A stretch of DNA of 64,000 nt from Clavibacter sepedonicus (GCF_000069225.1 NC_010407.1:1426001-1490000); one strand, 5' to 3'; shown: positions 53,518 through 63,831, counted from the first letter of the stretch. Numbers and translations are program-made. The notes: generated by a model from the sequence alone, not told the origin.

Positions 53518-56500
53518 GTGATCGTCCTCCTCGCGGTGTTCCTGCTTGCCTCCGTCGGCATCCCCCTCCTCGCCCGCGTGCTCGGCGTGCGCGCGTTCGT
53601 CGTCGCCGCCCTCGTGCCGGCGGCCGCCTTCGCCTACACGATCGCGCAGGGCCCGACCGTGCTGCCCGACGGCGAGGTCGTCGAGCGCGTCGAGTGGATC
53701 CCGTCGCTCGGCATCACGCTCGACATGCGGATGGATGCGCTGTCCTGGCTCCTCTCCCTCGTCGTCACGGGCGTCGGCGCCCTGGTGCTCCTCTACTGCG
53801 CGCGCTACTTCCGCAGCTCGGAGGAGGGCCTCGGCCGGTTCGCGGGGCTCCTCGTCGCGTTCGCGGGCGTCATGTTCGGTCTCGTCCTCGCCGACGACGT
53901 CTTCGTGCTCTTCACCTTCTGGGAGGCGACGAGCGTCCTCTCCTACCTCCTCATCGGCCACTACACCGGCAAGAAGGCGAGCCGCGGCGCCGCGCTGCAG
54001 GCGCTCCTCGTCACCACGGCGGGCGGGCTCGCGATGCTCGTGGGCCTCGTCATCCTGTCGGTCACCGGGGGCACCACGAGCCTCGCCGCGCTCGTGGCCG
54101 ACCCGCCCGGCGGCCCGCTGATCCCCGTCGCGATCGTGCTGATCCTCCTCGGCGCGCTCTCGAAGTCCGCCCTCGTGCCGTTCCACTTTTGGCTGCCCGC
54201 CGCCATGGCCGCGCCGACCCCGGTGAGCGCGTACCTGCACGCCGCCGCCATGGTGAAGGCCGGCATCTACCTCATCGCGCGCCTCGCGCCCGGCTACGCC
54301 GACGTGCCCGGTTGGCGCGTGCTGCTCGTGGCGCTCGGCGTCGCGACGATGCTCGTCGGCGGCTGGCGCGCGCTGAAGCAGATGGACCTCAAGCTCGTCC
54401 TCGCGTACGGCACGGTCAGCCAGCTGGGGTTCCTCACCGTGGTGGTCGGCTACGGCACGCGCGACGCCGCGCTCGCGGGCGTCGCCCTACTGCTCGCGCA
54501 TGCGCTGTTCAAGGCGACCCTGTTCCTCGTCGTGGGCGTCGTCGACCACCGGGCCGGGACACGTGACCTCCGCAAGATCAGCGGGCTCGGCCGGAAGGCC
54601 CCCGTGCTCGCGGTCATCGCGGCCCTCGCGCTCGCCTCGATGGCGGGCCTGCCGCCCTTCCTCGGCTTCGTCGCGAAGGAGGCCGTGCTCACGGCGCTCC
54701 TGACCGACGCGGAGCAGGGCGGCGGGCTCGGCTGGGTCGCGCTCGTCGGCGTCTCCGTCGGCTCCTGCCTCACCGTCGCCTACAGCGCGCGCTTCATGTG
54801 GGGCGCGTTCGCCCGCAAGCGGGGCGTGGCCGAGGTCCAGCCCGTGCACGAGCACCTCGACTTCCTCGTGCCGCCGGCCGTGCTCGCCGTCACCGGCCTC
54901 GTGCTCGGGTTCCTCGCCTCCTCCGTCGACGGCTGGATCGCGGGATACGCGGACACGCTCCCGGCCGTGAGCGCCGGCGCCTCCGGGGAGCCCGACCACA
55001 CGTACCACCTCGCGCTCTGGCACGGGATCGAGCCGGCGCTCCTCATCTCCGCGGGCACGCTCGTGGTCGGCCTCACGATGTTCCGCCTCCGCGACGGGGT
55101 CTTCGCGCTGCAGTCGCGCGTGCCGTCCTGGATCGACGCGGCCCGCATCTACTGGGCGTCGATGCGGCTCATCGACCGGGTCGCCGCGCGCACCACCGCG
55201 ACCACCCAGCGCGGCTCGCTGCCGTTCTACCTCGGCGTGATCCTGCTCGTGCTCATCGGCTCGGTCGGATCCGCGCTCGCGCTCAACCGCTCCTGGCCGA
55301 CCACCGCCGTGCCCTTCGACCATCCGGCGCAGCCCGTGATCGGCGTCGTGATGATCGTCGCCGCGATCGCCGCCGCCCGCGCAGGCAAGCGCTTCCAGGC
55401 CGTCGTGCTCGTGGGCGTCACGGGCTACGGCATGGCCGCGCTCTTCGCCCTGCACGGCGCGCCCGACCTCGCGCTCACGCAGGTGCTCATCGAGACGATC
55501 ACGCTCGTGGCCTTCGTCCTCGTGCTCCGCCGCCTGCCCGTGCGGCTGGGGGAGCGGAACCGGTCGGTGCACCCGATCTGGCGCGCCTCCATCGGCATCG
55601 CGGTCGCCGCCCTCATGTCCACCGTCGCGGTCGTCGCGCTCGGCGCCCGCGTCGCGTCGCCCATCTCGCTGGAGTTCCCGCGCCTCGCATACGAGCAGGG
55701 CCACGGCAGCAACGTCGTCAACGTCACGCTGGTCGACCTCCGCGGCTGGGACACCATGGGCGAGATCTCGGTGCTCATCGTCGCGGCCACGGGCGTCGCG
55801 AGCCTCATCTTCCTCAACCGCCGCACCGACTCCCTGCCGCGCCTCACCGCGCCGTCGCGCCGCAGCCTCATCGCGCGGCTCGCCGGACGGCGCGACCCGC
55901 AGGGCGCCGAGGCGCCGCTCGAGGTCGAGCACGGCGTCGGTGGGCCGCGCATGGACGCGCGCGACGCGGTCACGGACTCGCACCGCGACCAGCGCAGCCC
56001 GTGGCTCCTCGCGGGCCGCACGCTCGCGCCGCAGAACCGGTCGATCCTCCTCGAGGTCGTCGTCCGGCTCCTCTTCCACAGCCTCATTGTTGTGTCCGTC
56101 TACCTGCTGTTCGCGGGCCACAACCTGCCGGGCGGCGGATTCGCCGGCGGGCTCCTCGCGGGCATGGCCCTCGTCGCGCGGTACCTCGCGGGCGGCCGCT
56201 ACGAGCTCGGGGCCGCCGCGCCCGTCGACGCCGGACGCGTGCTCGGCACGGGCCTCGTCTTCGCGGTCGGCACGGCGGTCGTCCCGCTGGTCTTCGGCGC
56301 CGACGCGCTCACCTCCACGTGGATCGACACCGAAGTGCCCTTCGTCGGCCACGTCGAGTTCGTCACGAGCACCTTCTTCGACGTCGGCGTCTACCTCGTC
56401 GTCGTCGGCCTCACGCTCGACGTGCTCCGCAGCCTCGGCGCGGAGGTCGACCGCCAGGTGGAGAGCGACCGGACGGTCGAGCAGGGAGCGGACGGCATGG

Positions 56501-56526
56501 AGACCGAGCAGGGGGTGAGCGTGTGA
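53518..56526 (+). CDS. mrpA: Mrp Na+/H+ antiporter subunit A fused to subunit B
   Basis: Largest subunit of the multi-subunit cation/proton antiporter (also Mnh/Sha). It has 1002 residues. Residues 1-780 are a NuoL-like MrpA core with about twenty transmembrane helices: FTFWEATSVLSYLLIGHYTG with the functional glutamate, ALSKSALVPFHFWLPAAMAA with lysine, and LLAHALFKATLFLVVGVVDH. A DUF4040-like region (GAPDLALTQVLIETITLVAFVL) follows. Residues about 835-975 are an MrpB domain (LLFHSLIVVSVYLLFAGHNLPGGGFAGGLLAG in part). GTG start with GAGAGGAG upstream. The stop overlaps mrpC by four bases. Confidence 0.95.
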   Translation: MIVLLAVFLLASVGIPLLARVLGVRAFVVAALVPAAAFAYTIAQGPTVLPDGEVVERVEWIPSLGITLDMRMDALSWLLSLVVTGVGALVLLYCARYFRSSEEGLGRFAGLLVAFAGVMFGLVLADDVFVLFTFWEATSVLSYLLIGHYTGKKASRGAALQALLVTTAGGLAMLVGLVILSVTGGTTSLAALVADPPGGPLIPVAIVLILLGALSKSALVPFHFWLPAAMAAPTPVSAYLHAAAMVKAGIYLIARLAPGYADVPGWRVLLVALGVATMLVGGWRALKQMDLKLVLAYGTVSQLGFLTVVVGYGTRDAALAGVALLLAHALFKATLFLVVGVVDHRAGTRDLRKISGLGRKAPVLAVIAALALASMAGLPPFLGFVAKEAVLTALLTDAEQGGGLGWVALVGVSVGSCLTVAYSARFMWGAFARKRGVAEVQPVHEHLDFLVPPAVLAVTGLVLGFLASSVDGWIAGYADTLPAVSAGASGEPDHTYHLALWHGIEPALLISAGTLVVGLTMFRLRDGVFALQSRVPSWIDAARIYWASMRLIDRVAARTTATTQRGSLPFYLGVILLVLIGSVGSALALNRSWPTTAVPFDHPAQPVIGVVMIVAAIAAARAGKRFQAVVLVGVTGYGMAALFALHGAPDLALTQVLIETITLVAFVLVLRRLPVRLGERNRSVHPIWRASIGIAVAALMSTVAVVALGARVASPISLEFPRLAYEQGHGSNVVNVTLVDLRGWDTMGEISVLIVAATGVASLIFLNRRTDSLPRLTAPSRRSLIARLAGRRDPQGAEAPLEVEHGVGGPRMDARDAVTDSHRDQRSPWLLAGRTLAPQNRSILLEVVVRLLFHSLIVVSVYLLFAGHNLPGGGFAGGLLAGMALVARYLAGGRYELGAAAPVDAGRVLGTGLVFAVGTAVVPLVFGADALTSTWIDTEVPFVGHVEFVTSTFFDVGVYLVVVGLTLDVLRSLGAEVDRQVESDRTVEQGADGMETEQGVSV

Positions 56527-57080
56527 GCGTCTCCGTCACCCTCATCGTGATCATGGCCGCGCTGTACGCCACGGGCATCTACCTCATGCTCGAGCGCAGC
56601 ATGACGCGCGTGCTCCTCGGCTTCCTGCTGGTGGGCAACGCGACCAACATCCTCATCCTCATCATGTCCGGACGCGTGGGGCTCGCGCCGATCTACGACC
56701 CGGACGTGGATCCGTCGGAGTACGCCGACCCGCTGCCCCAGGCCCTCATCCTCACGGCCATCGTCATCACCTTCGGCGTCTCGGCCTTCCTCATGGCGCT
56801 CATCTACCGCTCCTGGCGGCTGGCCAACGCCGACGTGGTGACGGACGACGAGGACGACCTCGCGATGCGCGGCCCCCGCACGGGACTCGGCGAGGAGCCG
56901 ACCGTCCCCGACGACGACGACACCGAGTTCGGCACCAACGCCGAGGCCGCGATCGCGTCCGCCCGGAAGCTCCGCGACAACCGATCCGACCTGGAAGAGG
57001 CCATCGACGACTCCGCCGACGACGACGACCGCGACTTCCGCACGCAGCGCGCCGAGAAGCGGACGGGGGACGACCGATGA
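56523..57080 (+). CDS. mrpC: Mrp antiporter subunit C
   Basis: NuoK-like subunit with three transmembrane helices: about 6-24, 30-50 and 73-96 (ALILTAIVITFGVSAFLMAL). It has 185 residues, about 70 more than a typical MrpC; the extra C-terminal tail is strongly acidic (PTVPDDDDTEFGTNAEAA, DDSADDDDRDFRTQ) and predicted cytoplasmic. The GTG start at 56523 overlaps the mrpA stop. Confidence 0.93.
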   Translation: MSVSVTLIVIMAALYATGIYLMLERSMTRVLLGFLLVGNATNILILIMSGRVGLAPIYDPDVDPSEYADPLPQALILTAIVITFGVSAFLMALIYRSWRLANADVVTDDEDDLAMRGPRTGLGEEPTVPDDDDTEFGTNAEAAIASARKLRDNRSDLEEAIDDSADDDDRDFRTQRAEKRTGDDR

Positions 57081-58669
57081 CGATCTTCCAGACGCTCATC
57101 CCGCTCGTCGTGCTCGTGCCGCTGCTGGGTGCGGCCGCTGCCCTCGTCGCCGCGCGCCAGCGCCGCCTGCAGGTCGCCGTCTCGGTGCTCGCGCTCGTGA
57201 TCGTCGTCGCGCTCAGCGCCGTGCTCCTCGTGCTCGTCGACCAGCAGGGCGGCCAGTCCGTCGAGGTCGGCGGGTGGGCCGCGCCCTTCGGCATCGTGCT
57301 CGTGGTCGACCGGCTGTCGGCGCTCATGCTGCTGATCTCGTCGATCGTGCTGCTCGCCGTGCTCATGTTCTCGATCGGCCAGGGCCTCGAGGACGGCGAC
57401 GGCGAGACGCCGGTGTCCATCTTCAACCCGACGTACCTGATCCTGGCGGCGGGGGTCTTCAACGCCTTCGTCGCGGGCGACCTCTTCAACCTCTACGTCG
57501 GGTTCGAGATCCTCCTCGTGGCGAGCTACGTGCTGCTGACGCTCGGCGGCACGGAGGCGCGCATCCGCGCGGGCGTCACGTACATCGTGGTGAGCCTCGT
57601 CTCGTCGATGCTGTTCCTCGCCTCCATCGCCATGATCTACGGCGCGCTCGGCACGGTGAACATCGCGCAGATCTCGGTGCGGCTCGACGAGATCCCGCCG
57701 GACGTGCAGCTGATCCTGCACATCATGCTGCTGGTCGCGTTCGGCATCAAGGCGGCCGTCTTCCCGCTGTCGTTCTGGCTGCCGGACTCCTACCCGACGG
57801 CGCCCGCGCCCGTGACCGCGGTGTTCGCGGGGCTCCTCACCAAGGTCGGCGTCTACGCGATCCTCCGCACGGAGACGGTCATGTTCCCGACCGACCAGCT
57901 CTCCACGGCGCTCATGGTGGTCGCGGCGCTCACGATGGTCATCGGCATCCTCGGCGCGGTCGCCCAGGCCGACATCAAGAGGCTGCTCTCGTTCACGCTC
58001 GTGAGCCACATCGGCTACATGATCTTCGGCATCGCGCTCAACACGGTGGCGGGCATGACCGCGACCATCTACTACGTGATCCACCACATCGTCGTGCAGA
58101 CGACGCTGTTCCTCGCCTCCGGCCTCATCGAGCGCACGGGCGGCAGCACCTCGATCAACAGGCTCGGCGGCCTGCTCAAGGCGGCGCCCGTGATGGCGAT
58201 CCTGTTCTTCATCCCCGCGCTCAACCTCGGAGGCATCCCCCCGTTCTCGGGCTTCATCGGCAAGGTCGCGCTCTTCGACTCGGGTGCCGAGGTCGGCGGC
58301 TGGCTCACGTACGCGGTCATCGCGGCGGGCGCCGCCACGAGCCTCCTCACGCTCTACGCCCTCGCCCGCGTCTGGAACATGGCGTTCTGGCGCGGCGCCG
58401 AGGAGGTCGAGGACTACGAGTCGCCACTGCTCGACCAGCTCTCCGAGCGGCCGGGCGGCGAGGCCGTGACGACCGTGCGGAAGACGCCCGTGCTCATGAC
58501 GGGCGCGACGGCGGGCATGGTCGTCGTGAGCGTGACGCTCACCGTCTTCGCGGGTCCCGTGTACGCCCTCGCCGAGCGTGCGGGCGAGAGCCTCACCGGC
58601 CCCGGGTCCGGCAACGGATCCGGCGAGCTCGGCTACGTCGAGACCGTCTTCCCGGGAGGCGTCGAATGA
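57077..58669 (+). CDS. mrpD: Mrp antiporter subunit D
   Basis: NuoM/N-like membrane subunit of 530 residues with about fourteen transmembrane helices. LYVGFEILLVASYVLLTLGG carries the conserved functional glutamate, and LVAFGIKAAVFPLSFWLPDSYPTAP holds the lysine of the proton path. The later MVIGILGAVAQADIKRLLSF and HHIVVQTTLFLASGLIE also match. The ATG at 57077 overlaps the mrpC stop. The last residues extend slightly past the usual end. Confidence 0.95.
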   Translation: MTIFQTLIPLVVLVPLLGAAAALVAARQRRLQVAVSVLALVIVVALSAVLLVLVDQQGGQSVEVGGWAAPFGIVLVVDRLSALMLLISSIVLLAVLMFSIGQGLEDGDGETPVSIFNPTYLILAAGVFNAFVAGDLFNLYVGFEILLVASYVLLTLGGTEARIRAGVTYIVVSLVSSMLFLASIAMIYGALGTVNIAQISVRLDEIPPDVQLILHIMLLVAFGIKAAVFPLSFWLPDSYPTAPAPVTAVFAGLLTKVGVYAILRTETVMFPTDQLSTALMVVAALTMVIGILGAVAQADIKRLLSFTLVSHIGYMIFGIALNTVAGMTATIYYVIHHIVVQTTLFLASGLIERTGGSTSINRLGGLLKAAPVMAILFFIPALNLGGIPPFSGFIGKVALFDSGAEVGGWLTYAVIAAGAATSLLTLYALARVWNMAFWRGAEEVEDYESPLLDQLSERPGGEAVTTVRKTPVLMTGATAGMVVVSVTLTVFAGPVYALAERAGESLTGPGSGNGSGELGYVETVFPGGVE

Positions 58670-59340
58670 GCCCCCGCAAGGCCAGGGCCCGCGCCGAGCG
58701 GCTCTCGCTCCTCGTGCAGCTGCCGCTCCTCGTCTGGCTCGTGATCCTCTGGCTCCTGCTCTGGGGCCACGTCACGGTGATCTCGGTGGTCACCGGCATC
58801 GTCCTGGCGCTGCTCGTCACGCGCGTGTTCTACCTGCCGCCGGTCGAGCTGTCCGGCCGGTTCGACATCCGCTGGGCGGCCATCCTGCTCGGCCACTTCG
58901 CGGTCGACCTCGTGCGCGCGTCGTTCCAGGTCGCCGCCATGGCCTTCGACTGGCGCCGCGTGCCGGTCAACTCGGTCATCGCGGTGCACCTGCACACCCG
59001 CAGCGACTTCGTCATGACGCTCACGGCCGAGCTCGTGTCGCTCGTGCCGGGCTCGATCGTCGTCGAGGCCGACCGGGAGCGCTCGATCCTCTACCTCCAC
59101 GCGCTCGGCACCTCCACGCCGGAGGAGGTGGAGCGCGTCCGGGAGACCACCCTGCAGGTCGAGAGCCGCATCGTCTTCACGCTCGGCACCGCCGACGACG
59201 TGTGGCGCGTCAACCGCGACCGGCGCGAGTCCGGCCGCGAGCCGCTGCTGCAGACCCGCACGCAGCGCGCGCACGAGCTGGTGCGCGACCGCGACCTCGA
59301 AGCGGGGCTCATCACCACCACGGGGGAGGAGCTCGCATGA
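58666..59340 (+). CDS. mrpE: Mrp antiporter subunit E
   Basis: Small subunit of 224 residues. Two closely spaced transmembrane helices near the N-terminus (about 16-34 and 38-56) are followed by the conserved GHFAVDLVRASFQVAAMAF and a soluble domain (LTAELVSLVPGSIVVEADRE and ILYLHALG). The last 50 residues are a charged extension beyond the family's usual length. ATG at 58666 overlaps the mrpD stop. Confidence 0.92.
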   Translation: MSPRKARARAERLSLLVQLPLLVWLVILWLLLWGHVTVISVVTGIVLALLVTRVFYLPPVELSGRFDIRWAAILLGHFAVDLVRASFQVAAMAFDWRRVPVNSVIAVHLHTRSDFVMTLTAELVSLVPGSIVVEADRERSILYLHALGTSTPEEVERVRETTLQVESRIVFTLGTADDVWRVNRDRRESGREPLLQTRTQRAHELVRDRDLEAGLITTTGEELA

Positions 59341-59612
59341 GCATCGTGATGCAGGTCGGCTGGGTCGTCGTCGGCGCCCTGTTCTTCTCGACCGCCGCGA
59401 TGGCGCTCGTGCGCATCGTTCGCGGCCCGAGCATCCTCGACCGGATCATCGCGTCCGACGTGCTGCTCACCACGCTCATCTGCGTGCTCGGCGCCGAGAT
59501 GGTCTACAACGGCCACACCCGCACGGTGCCCGTGATGCTCGTGCTCGCGATGACCGCGTTCCTCGCCACGGTGGCCGTCGCCCGCTACGTCTCGAAGCAG
59601 GACCCGTCGTGA
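59337..59612 (+). CDS. mrpF: Mrp antiporter subunit F
   Basis: Three-helix subunit of 91 residues, normal length. The motif VRIVRGPSILDRIIASDVLLT (in two parts here: VRIVRGPSILDRIIASD, VLLT) is the family hallmark. ATG at 59337 overlaps the mrpE stop and its own stop overlaps the mrpG start, completing the coupled series. Confidence 0.93.
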   Translation: MSIVMQVGWVVVGALFFSTAAMALVRIVRGPSILDRIIASDVLLTTLICVLGAEMVYNGHTRTVPVMLVLAMTAFLATVAVARYVSKQDPS

Positions 59613-60187
59613 ACGGCATCCTCGTGTCCGGCCCGCTTGCCGACGCCCTCGACGTCGTGAGCCTCGTGCTCCTCATCCTCGGCGGCGTGCTCTCGGTGGC
59701 CGCGGGCGTCGGGCTCCTGCGCTTCCCGGATCCGCTCGCCCGCATGCACGCGGCCACCAAGCCGCAGATCCTCGGCGTGATCCTCGTGCTCCTGGCGCTC
59801 GCCCTGCAGTCGCAGAGCCTCAGCACGGTCGCGATGCTCGTCCCGGTGCTCCTCTTCCAGATGCTCACGGCGCCGATATCCGCGCACATGGTCGGCCGCG
59901 CGGGCTACCGCCTCCGCCACTTCCTCCGCGAGGACCTCCTCGTCGACGAGCTCGAGGAGGCGATCGACCGTGCGCACGACGAGCTGCGCGAGGCCGACGA
60001 GGTGGACGCGTCGACGCTGCCCGTCGGTTCCGCGGAGAACATCGCCGCCGAGGAGGCGGGCCACGTCACCGGCGGCGCGGGGCCCCGTGACGCGGAGTCG
60101 CACCTGGCTCCGACGACCGCGGTCCCGGGTCCCGACGGCCGCGACGGCGACGCGGACGCGGCCCGCCTGCCCCCGGGCATCGGCTGA
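59609..60187 (+). CDS. mrpG: Mrp antiporter subunit G
   Basis: Last subunit of the antiporter, 192 residues with three transmembrane helices in the first 105 (SLVLLILGGVLSVAAGVGLL, ILGVILVLLALALQ, MLVPVLLFQMLTAPISAHM). GLLRFPDPLARMHAATKPQ is the conserved MrpG motif. About 70 C-terminal residues form an acidic, probably disordered cytoplasmic tail not usual in short MrpG proteins. GTG start at 59609. Confidence 0.92.
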   Translation: MNGILVSGPLADALDVVSLVLLILGGVLSVAAGVGLLRFPDPLARMHAATKPQILGVILVLLALALQSQSLSTVAMLVPVLLFQMLTAPISAHMVGRAGYRLRHFLREDLLVDELEEAIDRAHDELREADEVDASTLPVGSAENIAAEEAGHVTGGAGPRDAESHLAPTTAVPGPDGRDGDADAARLPPGIG

Positions 60188-60244
60188 CCCGCACGCGGGC
60201 CCGCACGTCGCCCCAGGAGGCCGGGACTGCTCCACGGCAGGACA

Positions 60245-60250
60245 TAAACT
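60245..60250 (+). promoter_or_regulatory. candidate leaderless -10 element TAAACT of ilvD
   Basis: TAAACT is exactly six bases before the ATG at 60257, and no ribosome-binding site lies between, so ilvD is probably translated from a leaderless mRNA and no attenuator leader is possible at this promoter. Confidence 0.55.
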
Positions 60251-60256
60251 CATGCC

Positions 60257-61951
60257 ATGCCTGAGATCGACATGAAGCCCCGGAGCCGCGACGTCACCGA
60301 CGGGATCGAGGCCACGTCCTCGCGGGGCATGCTCCGCGCCGTCGGGATGGGCGACGAGGACTGGGAGAAGCCCCAGATCGGCGTCGCCAGCTCCTGGAAC
60401 GAGGTCACCCCCTGCAACCTCAGCCTCGACCGCCTCGCGCAGGGCGCCAAGGAGGGCGTCCACGCGGGCGGCGGCTACCCGCTCCAGTTCGGCACCATCT
60501 CCGTCAGCGACGGCATCGCGATGGGCCACGAGGGCATGCACTTCTCGCTCGTCTCGCGCGAGGTCATCGCCGACAGCGTCGAGACCGTGATGATGGCCGA
60601 GCGCCTCGACGGATCCGTCCTCCTCGCTGGCTGCGACAAGTCGCTGCCCGGCATGCTCATGGCCGCGGCCCGCCTCGACCTCTCCTCCGTGTTCCTCTAC
60701 GCGGGATCCATCGCCCCCGGCTGGGTGAAGCTCTCCGACGGCACGGAGAAGGAGGTCACCATCATCGACGCCTTCGAGGCCGTCGGCGCGTGCAAGGCCG
60801 GCACGATGAGCCAGGAGGACCTGACCCGCATCGAGAAGGCCATCTGCCCGGGCGAGGGAGCCTGCGGCGGCATGTACACCGCGAACACCATGGCGAGCGT
60901 CGCCGAGGCCCTCGGCATGAGCCTCCCGGGATCCGCCGCCCCGCCGAGCGCCGACCGCCGCCGCGACTACTTCGCGCACCGCTCGGGCGAGGCCGTCGTC
61001 AACCTCATCGCGAAGGGCATCACCGCGCGCGACATCATGACCAAGGAGGCGTTCGAGAACGCCATCTCCGTGGTCATGGCGTTCGGCGGATCCACCAACG
61101 CGGTCCTTCACCTCCTCGCCATCGCGCGGGAGGCCGAGGTCGACCTGCAGCTGTCCGACTTCAACCGCATCGCCGACCGCGTGCCGCACCTCGGCGACCT
61201 CAAGCCGTTCGGCCGCTTCGTCATGAACGACGTCGACCGCGTCGGCGGCGTCCCCGTGGTCATGAAGGCGCTGCTCGACGCGGGCCTCCTGCACGGCGAC
61301 GTCATGACCGTCACCGGCCGCACCATGCGCGAGAACCTCGAGGCGATGGACCTCGCGGACCTCGACGGCACGGTCATCCGCAAGATGGACGACCCCATCC
61401 ACGCCACCGGCGGCATCAGCGTGCTGCACGGCTCGCTCGCCCCCGAGGGCGCCGTCGTCAAGACCGCCGGTTTCGACCTCGACGTGTTCGAGGGCCCGGC
61501 CCGCGTCTTCGAGCGCGAGCGCGCCGCCATGGACGCGCTCACCGAGGGCCGCATCTCGAAGGGCGACGTCATCGTCATCCGCTACGAGGGCCCCAAGGGC
61601 GGCCCCGGCATGCGCGAGATGCTCGCCATCACGGGCGCCATCAAGGGAGCCGGCCTCGGCAAGGATGTACTACTCTTGACGGACGGTCGATTCTCAGGCG
61701 GCACAACCGGACTGTGCATCGGCCACATGGCTCCCGAAGCGGTGGACGCAGGTCCCGTCGCCTTCGTGCGCGATGGAGACCGGATCCGCGTCGACATCGC
61801 CGCTCGCACGCTCGACCTACTGGTCGACGAGGCCGAGCTCGCCGCCCGCCGTGAGGGGTGGGCACCTCTCCCGCCGCGCTACACGCGCGGAGTCCTCGCC
61901 AAGTACGCCAAGCTCGTGCACTCGGCCGCCGAGGGCGCGATCACGGGATGA
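60257..61951 (+). CDS. ilvD: dihydroxy-acid dehydratase
   Basis: Fe-S enzyme of branched-chain amino acid synthesis that dehydrates dihydroxy-isovalerate and its methyl homologue to keto acids. It has 564 residues. Cluster and active-site motifs are [36 protein letters not shown], and [20 protein letters not shown]; later [19 protein letters not shown] is also diagnostic. The ATG at 60257 gives the family's usual beginning. The stop overlaps the first ilvB start candidate. Confidence 0.97.
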
Positions 61952-63831
61952 CCCCCTCCTCACCTCCAGCACCATCAGCCAGGAATCGCGCACCCATGCC
62001 AGCTCTGCCCACCCCGCCCCCCACGCCGCAGGCGCCGACCGCCCACCAGGGCGACGAGATCCTCACGGGGGCCCAGGCGGTCGTCCGCACCCTCGAGCTC
62101 CTCGGTGTCGACGACATCTTCGGCCTCCCCGGCGGCGCCATCCTCCCCACCTACGACCCGCTCATGGACTCGACGAAGCTGCGCCACATCCTCGTCCGCC
62201 ACGAGCAGGGCGCCGGTCACGCCGCCGAGGGCTACGCGTCCTCGAGCGGACGCACCGGCGTTTGCATCGCGACCTCCGGTCCCGGCGCCACGAACCTGGT
62301 CACGGCCATCGCAGATGCCTACATGGACTCGGTGCCGCTCCTCGCGATCACGGGCCAGGTCTTCTCCACCCTCATGGGCACCGACGCCTTCCAGGAGGCC
62401 GACATCGTGGGCATCACGATGCCCATCACGAAGCACAGCTTCCTGGTGACGCGGCCCGAGGACATCCCGTCGACCATCGCGTCGGCCTACCACATCGCCT
62501 CCACGGGCCGCCCGGGCCCCGTGCTCGTCGACATCACCAAGGACGCGCAGCAGCTCGAGGCGCCGTTCCACTGGCCGCCGAAGATCGACCTGCCCGGCTA
62601 CCGTCCCGTCGCCAAGGCCCACGGCAAGCAGATCCAGGCCGCCGCGCAGCTGCTGGTCGAGGCGAAGAAGCCCGTCCTCTACGTGGGCGGCGGCGTGATC
62701 CGCGCCAAGGCGCACGAGGAGCTCCTCGCGCTGGCCGAGGCGGTCGGCGCCCCCGTCGTCACGACGCTCATGGCGCGCGGCGCGTTCCCCGACTCCCACC
62801 CGCAGCAGCTCGGCATGCCCGGGATGCACGGCACGGTCCCCGCGGTGCTCGCGCTGCAGGAGTCCGACCTGCTCGTGTCCCTCGGCGCCCGGTTCGACGA
62901 CCGGGTCACGGGCAAGGCGTCGCTCTTCGCGCCGAACGCGAAGGTCGTCCACGTCGACGTGGACCCGGCCGAGATTTCCAAGATCCGCATCGCCGACGTC
63001 CCGATCGTGGGCGACGCGAAGGACGTCATCGCCGACCTCGCGGTCGCGTTCCGCGAGGCGAAGGCCGCCTCCGCGGTCGAGCAGGACATCGCCGACTGGT
63101 GGACCTACCTCGACGGCCTCCGCGAGGAGTTCCCGCTCGGCTACACGCCGCCCGAGGACGGCCAGCTCGCGCCGCAGTACGTCATCCAGCGCATCGGCGA
63201 GATCACGGGGCCGGAGGGCGTGTTCGCCTCGGGCGTCGGCCAGCACCAGATGTGGGCGGCGCAGTTCATCAAGTACGAGCGCCCCAACTCGTGGCTCAAC
63301 TCCGGCGGGGCCGGCACCATGGGCTACTCGGTGCCCGCCGCGATGGGCGCCAAGGTCGCCCAGCCGGACCGCCACGTGTGGGCCATCGACGGCGACGGCT
63401 GCTTCCAGATGACCAACCAGGAGCTCGCCACCTGCACGATCAACGACATCCCGATCAAGGTCGCGATCATCAACAACTCGTCGCTCGGCATGGTGCGCCA
63501 GTGGCAGACCCTCTTCTACGAGGGCCGCTACTCGAACACCGACCTCAACACGGGAGGCGGCACGCGCATGGTGCCCGACTTCGTGAAGATGGCCGACGCG
63601 TACGGCGCCCTCGGGATCCGCGTGACGAAGCCCGAGGAGGTGGACGACGCGATCCGCCTGGCGCTCGCCACCAACGACCGGCCCGTCGTCATTGACTTCG
63701 TGGTCAGCCGCGACGCGATGGTGTGGCCGATGGTGCCGCAGGGTCTCAGCAACAGCGCCGTGCAGTACGCCCGCGACCACGCGCCCGACTGGGACGACGA
63801 CCTCGCGGAGACCGGGAGGACCGAGAAGTGA
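61948..63831 (+). CDS. ilvB: acetolactate synthase large (catalytic) subunit
   Basis: Thiamine diphosphate enzyme making acetolactate and acetohydroxybutyrate, first common step of valine, leucine and isoleucine synthesis. It has 627 residues from ATG 61948, which overlaps the ilvD stop (ATGA); ATG 61996 (611 residues) is equally possible and closer to the family length. Motifs: [31 protein letters not shown] with the catalytic glutamate, FAD/quinone-fold middle domain, and ThDP site [20 protein letters not shown] with [12 protein letters not shown]. It forms a complex with the small subunit encoded next. Confidence 0.96.

Noticed and set aside
61948..61996. Leader peptide or attenuator in front of ilvB
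   Set aside because: ilvB is coupled directly to ilvD without a leader, and no branched-chain-codon-rich peptide followed by alternative hairpins is present.
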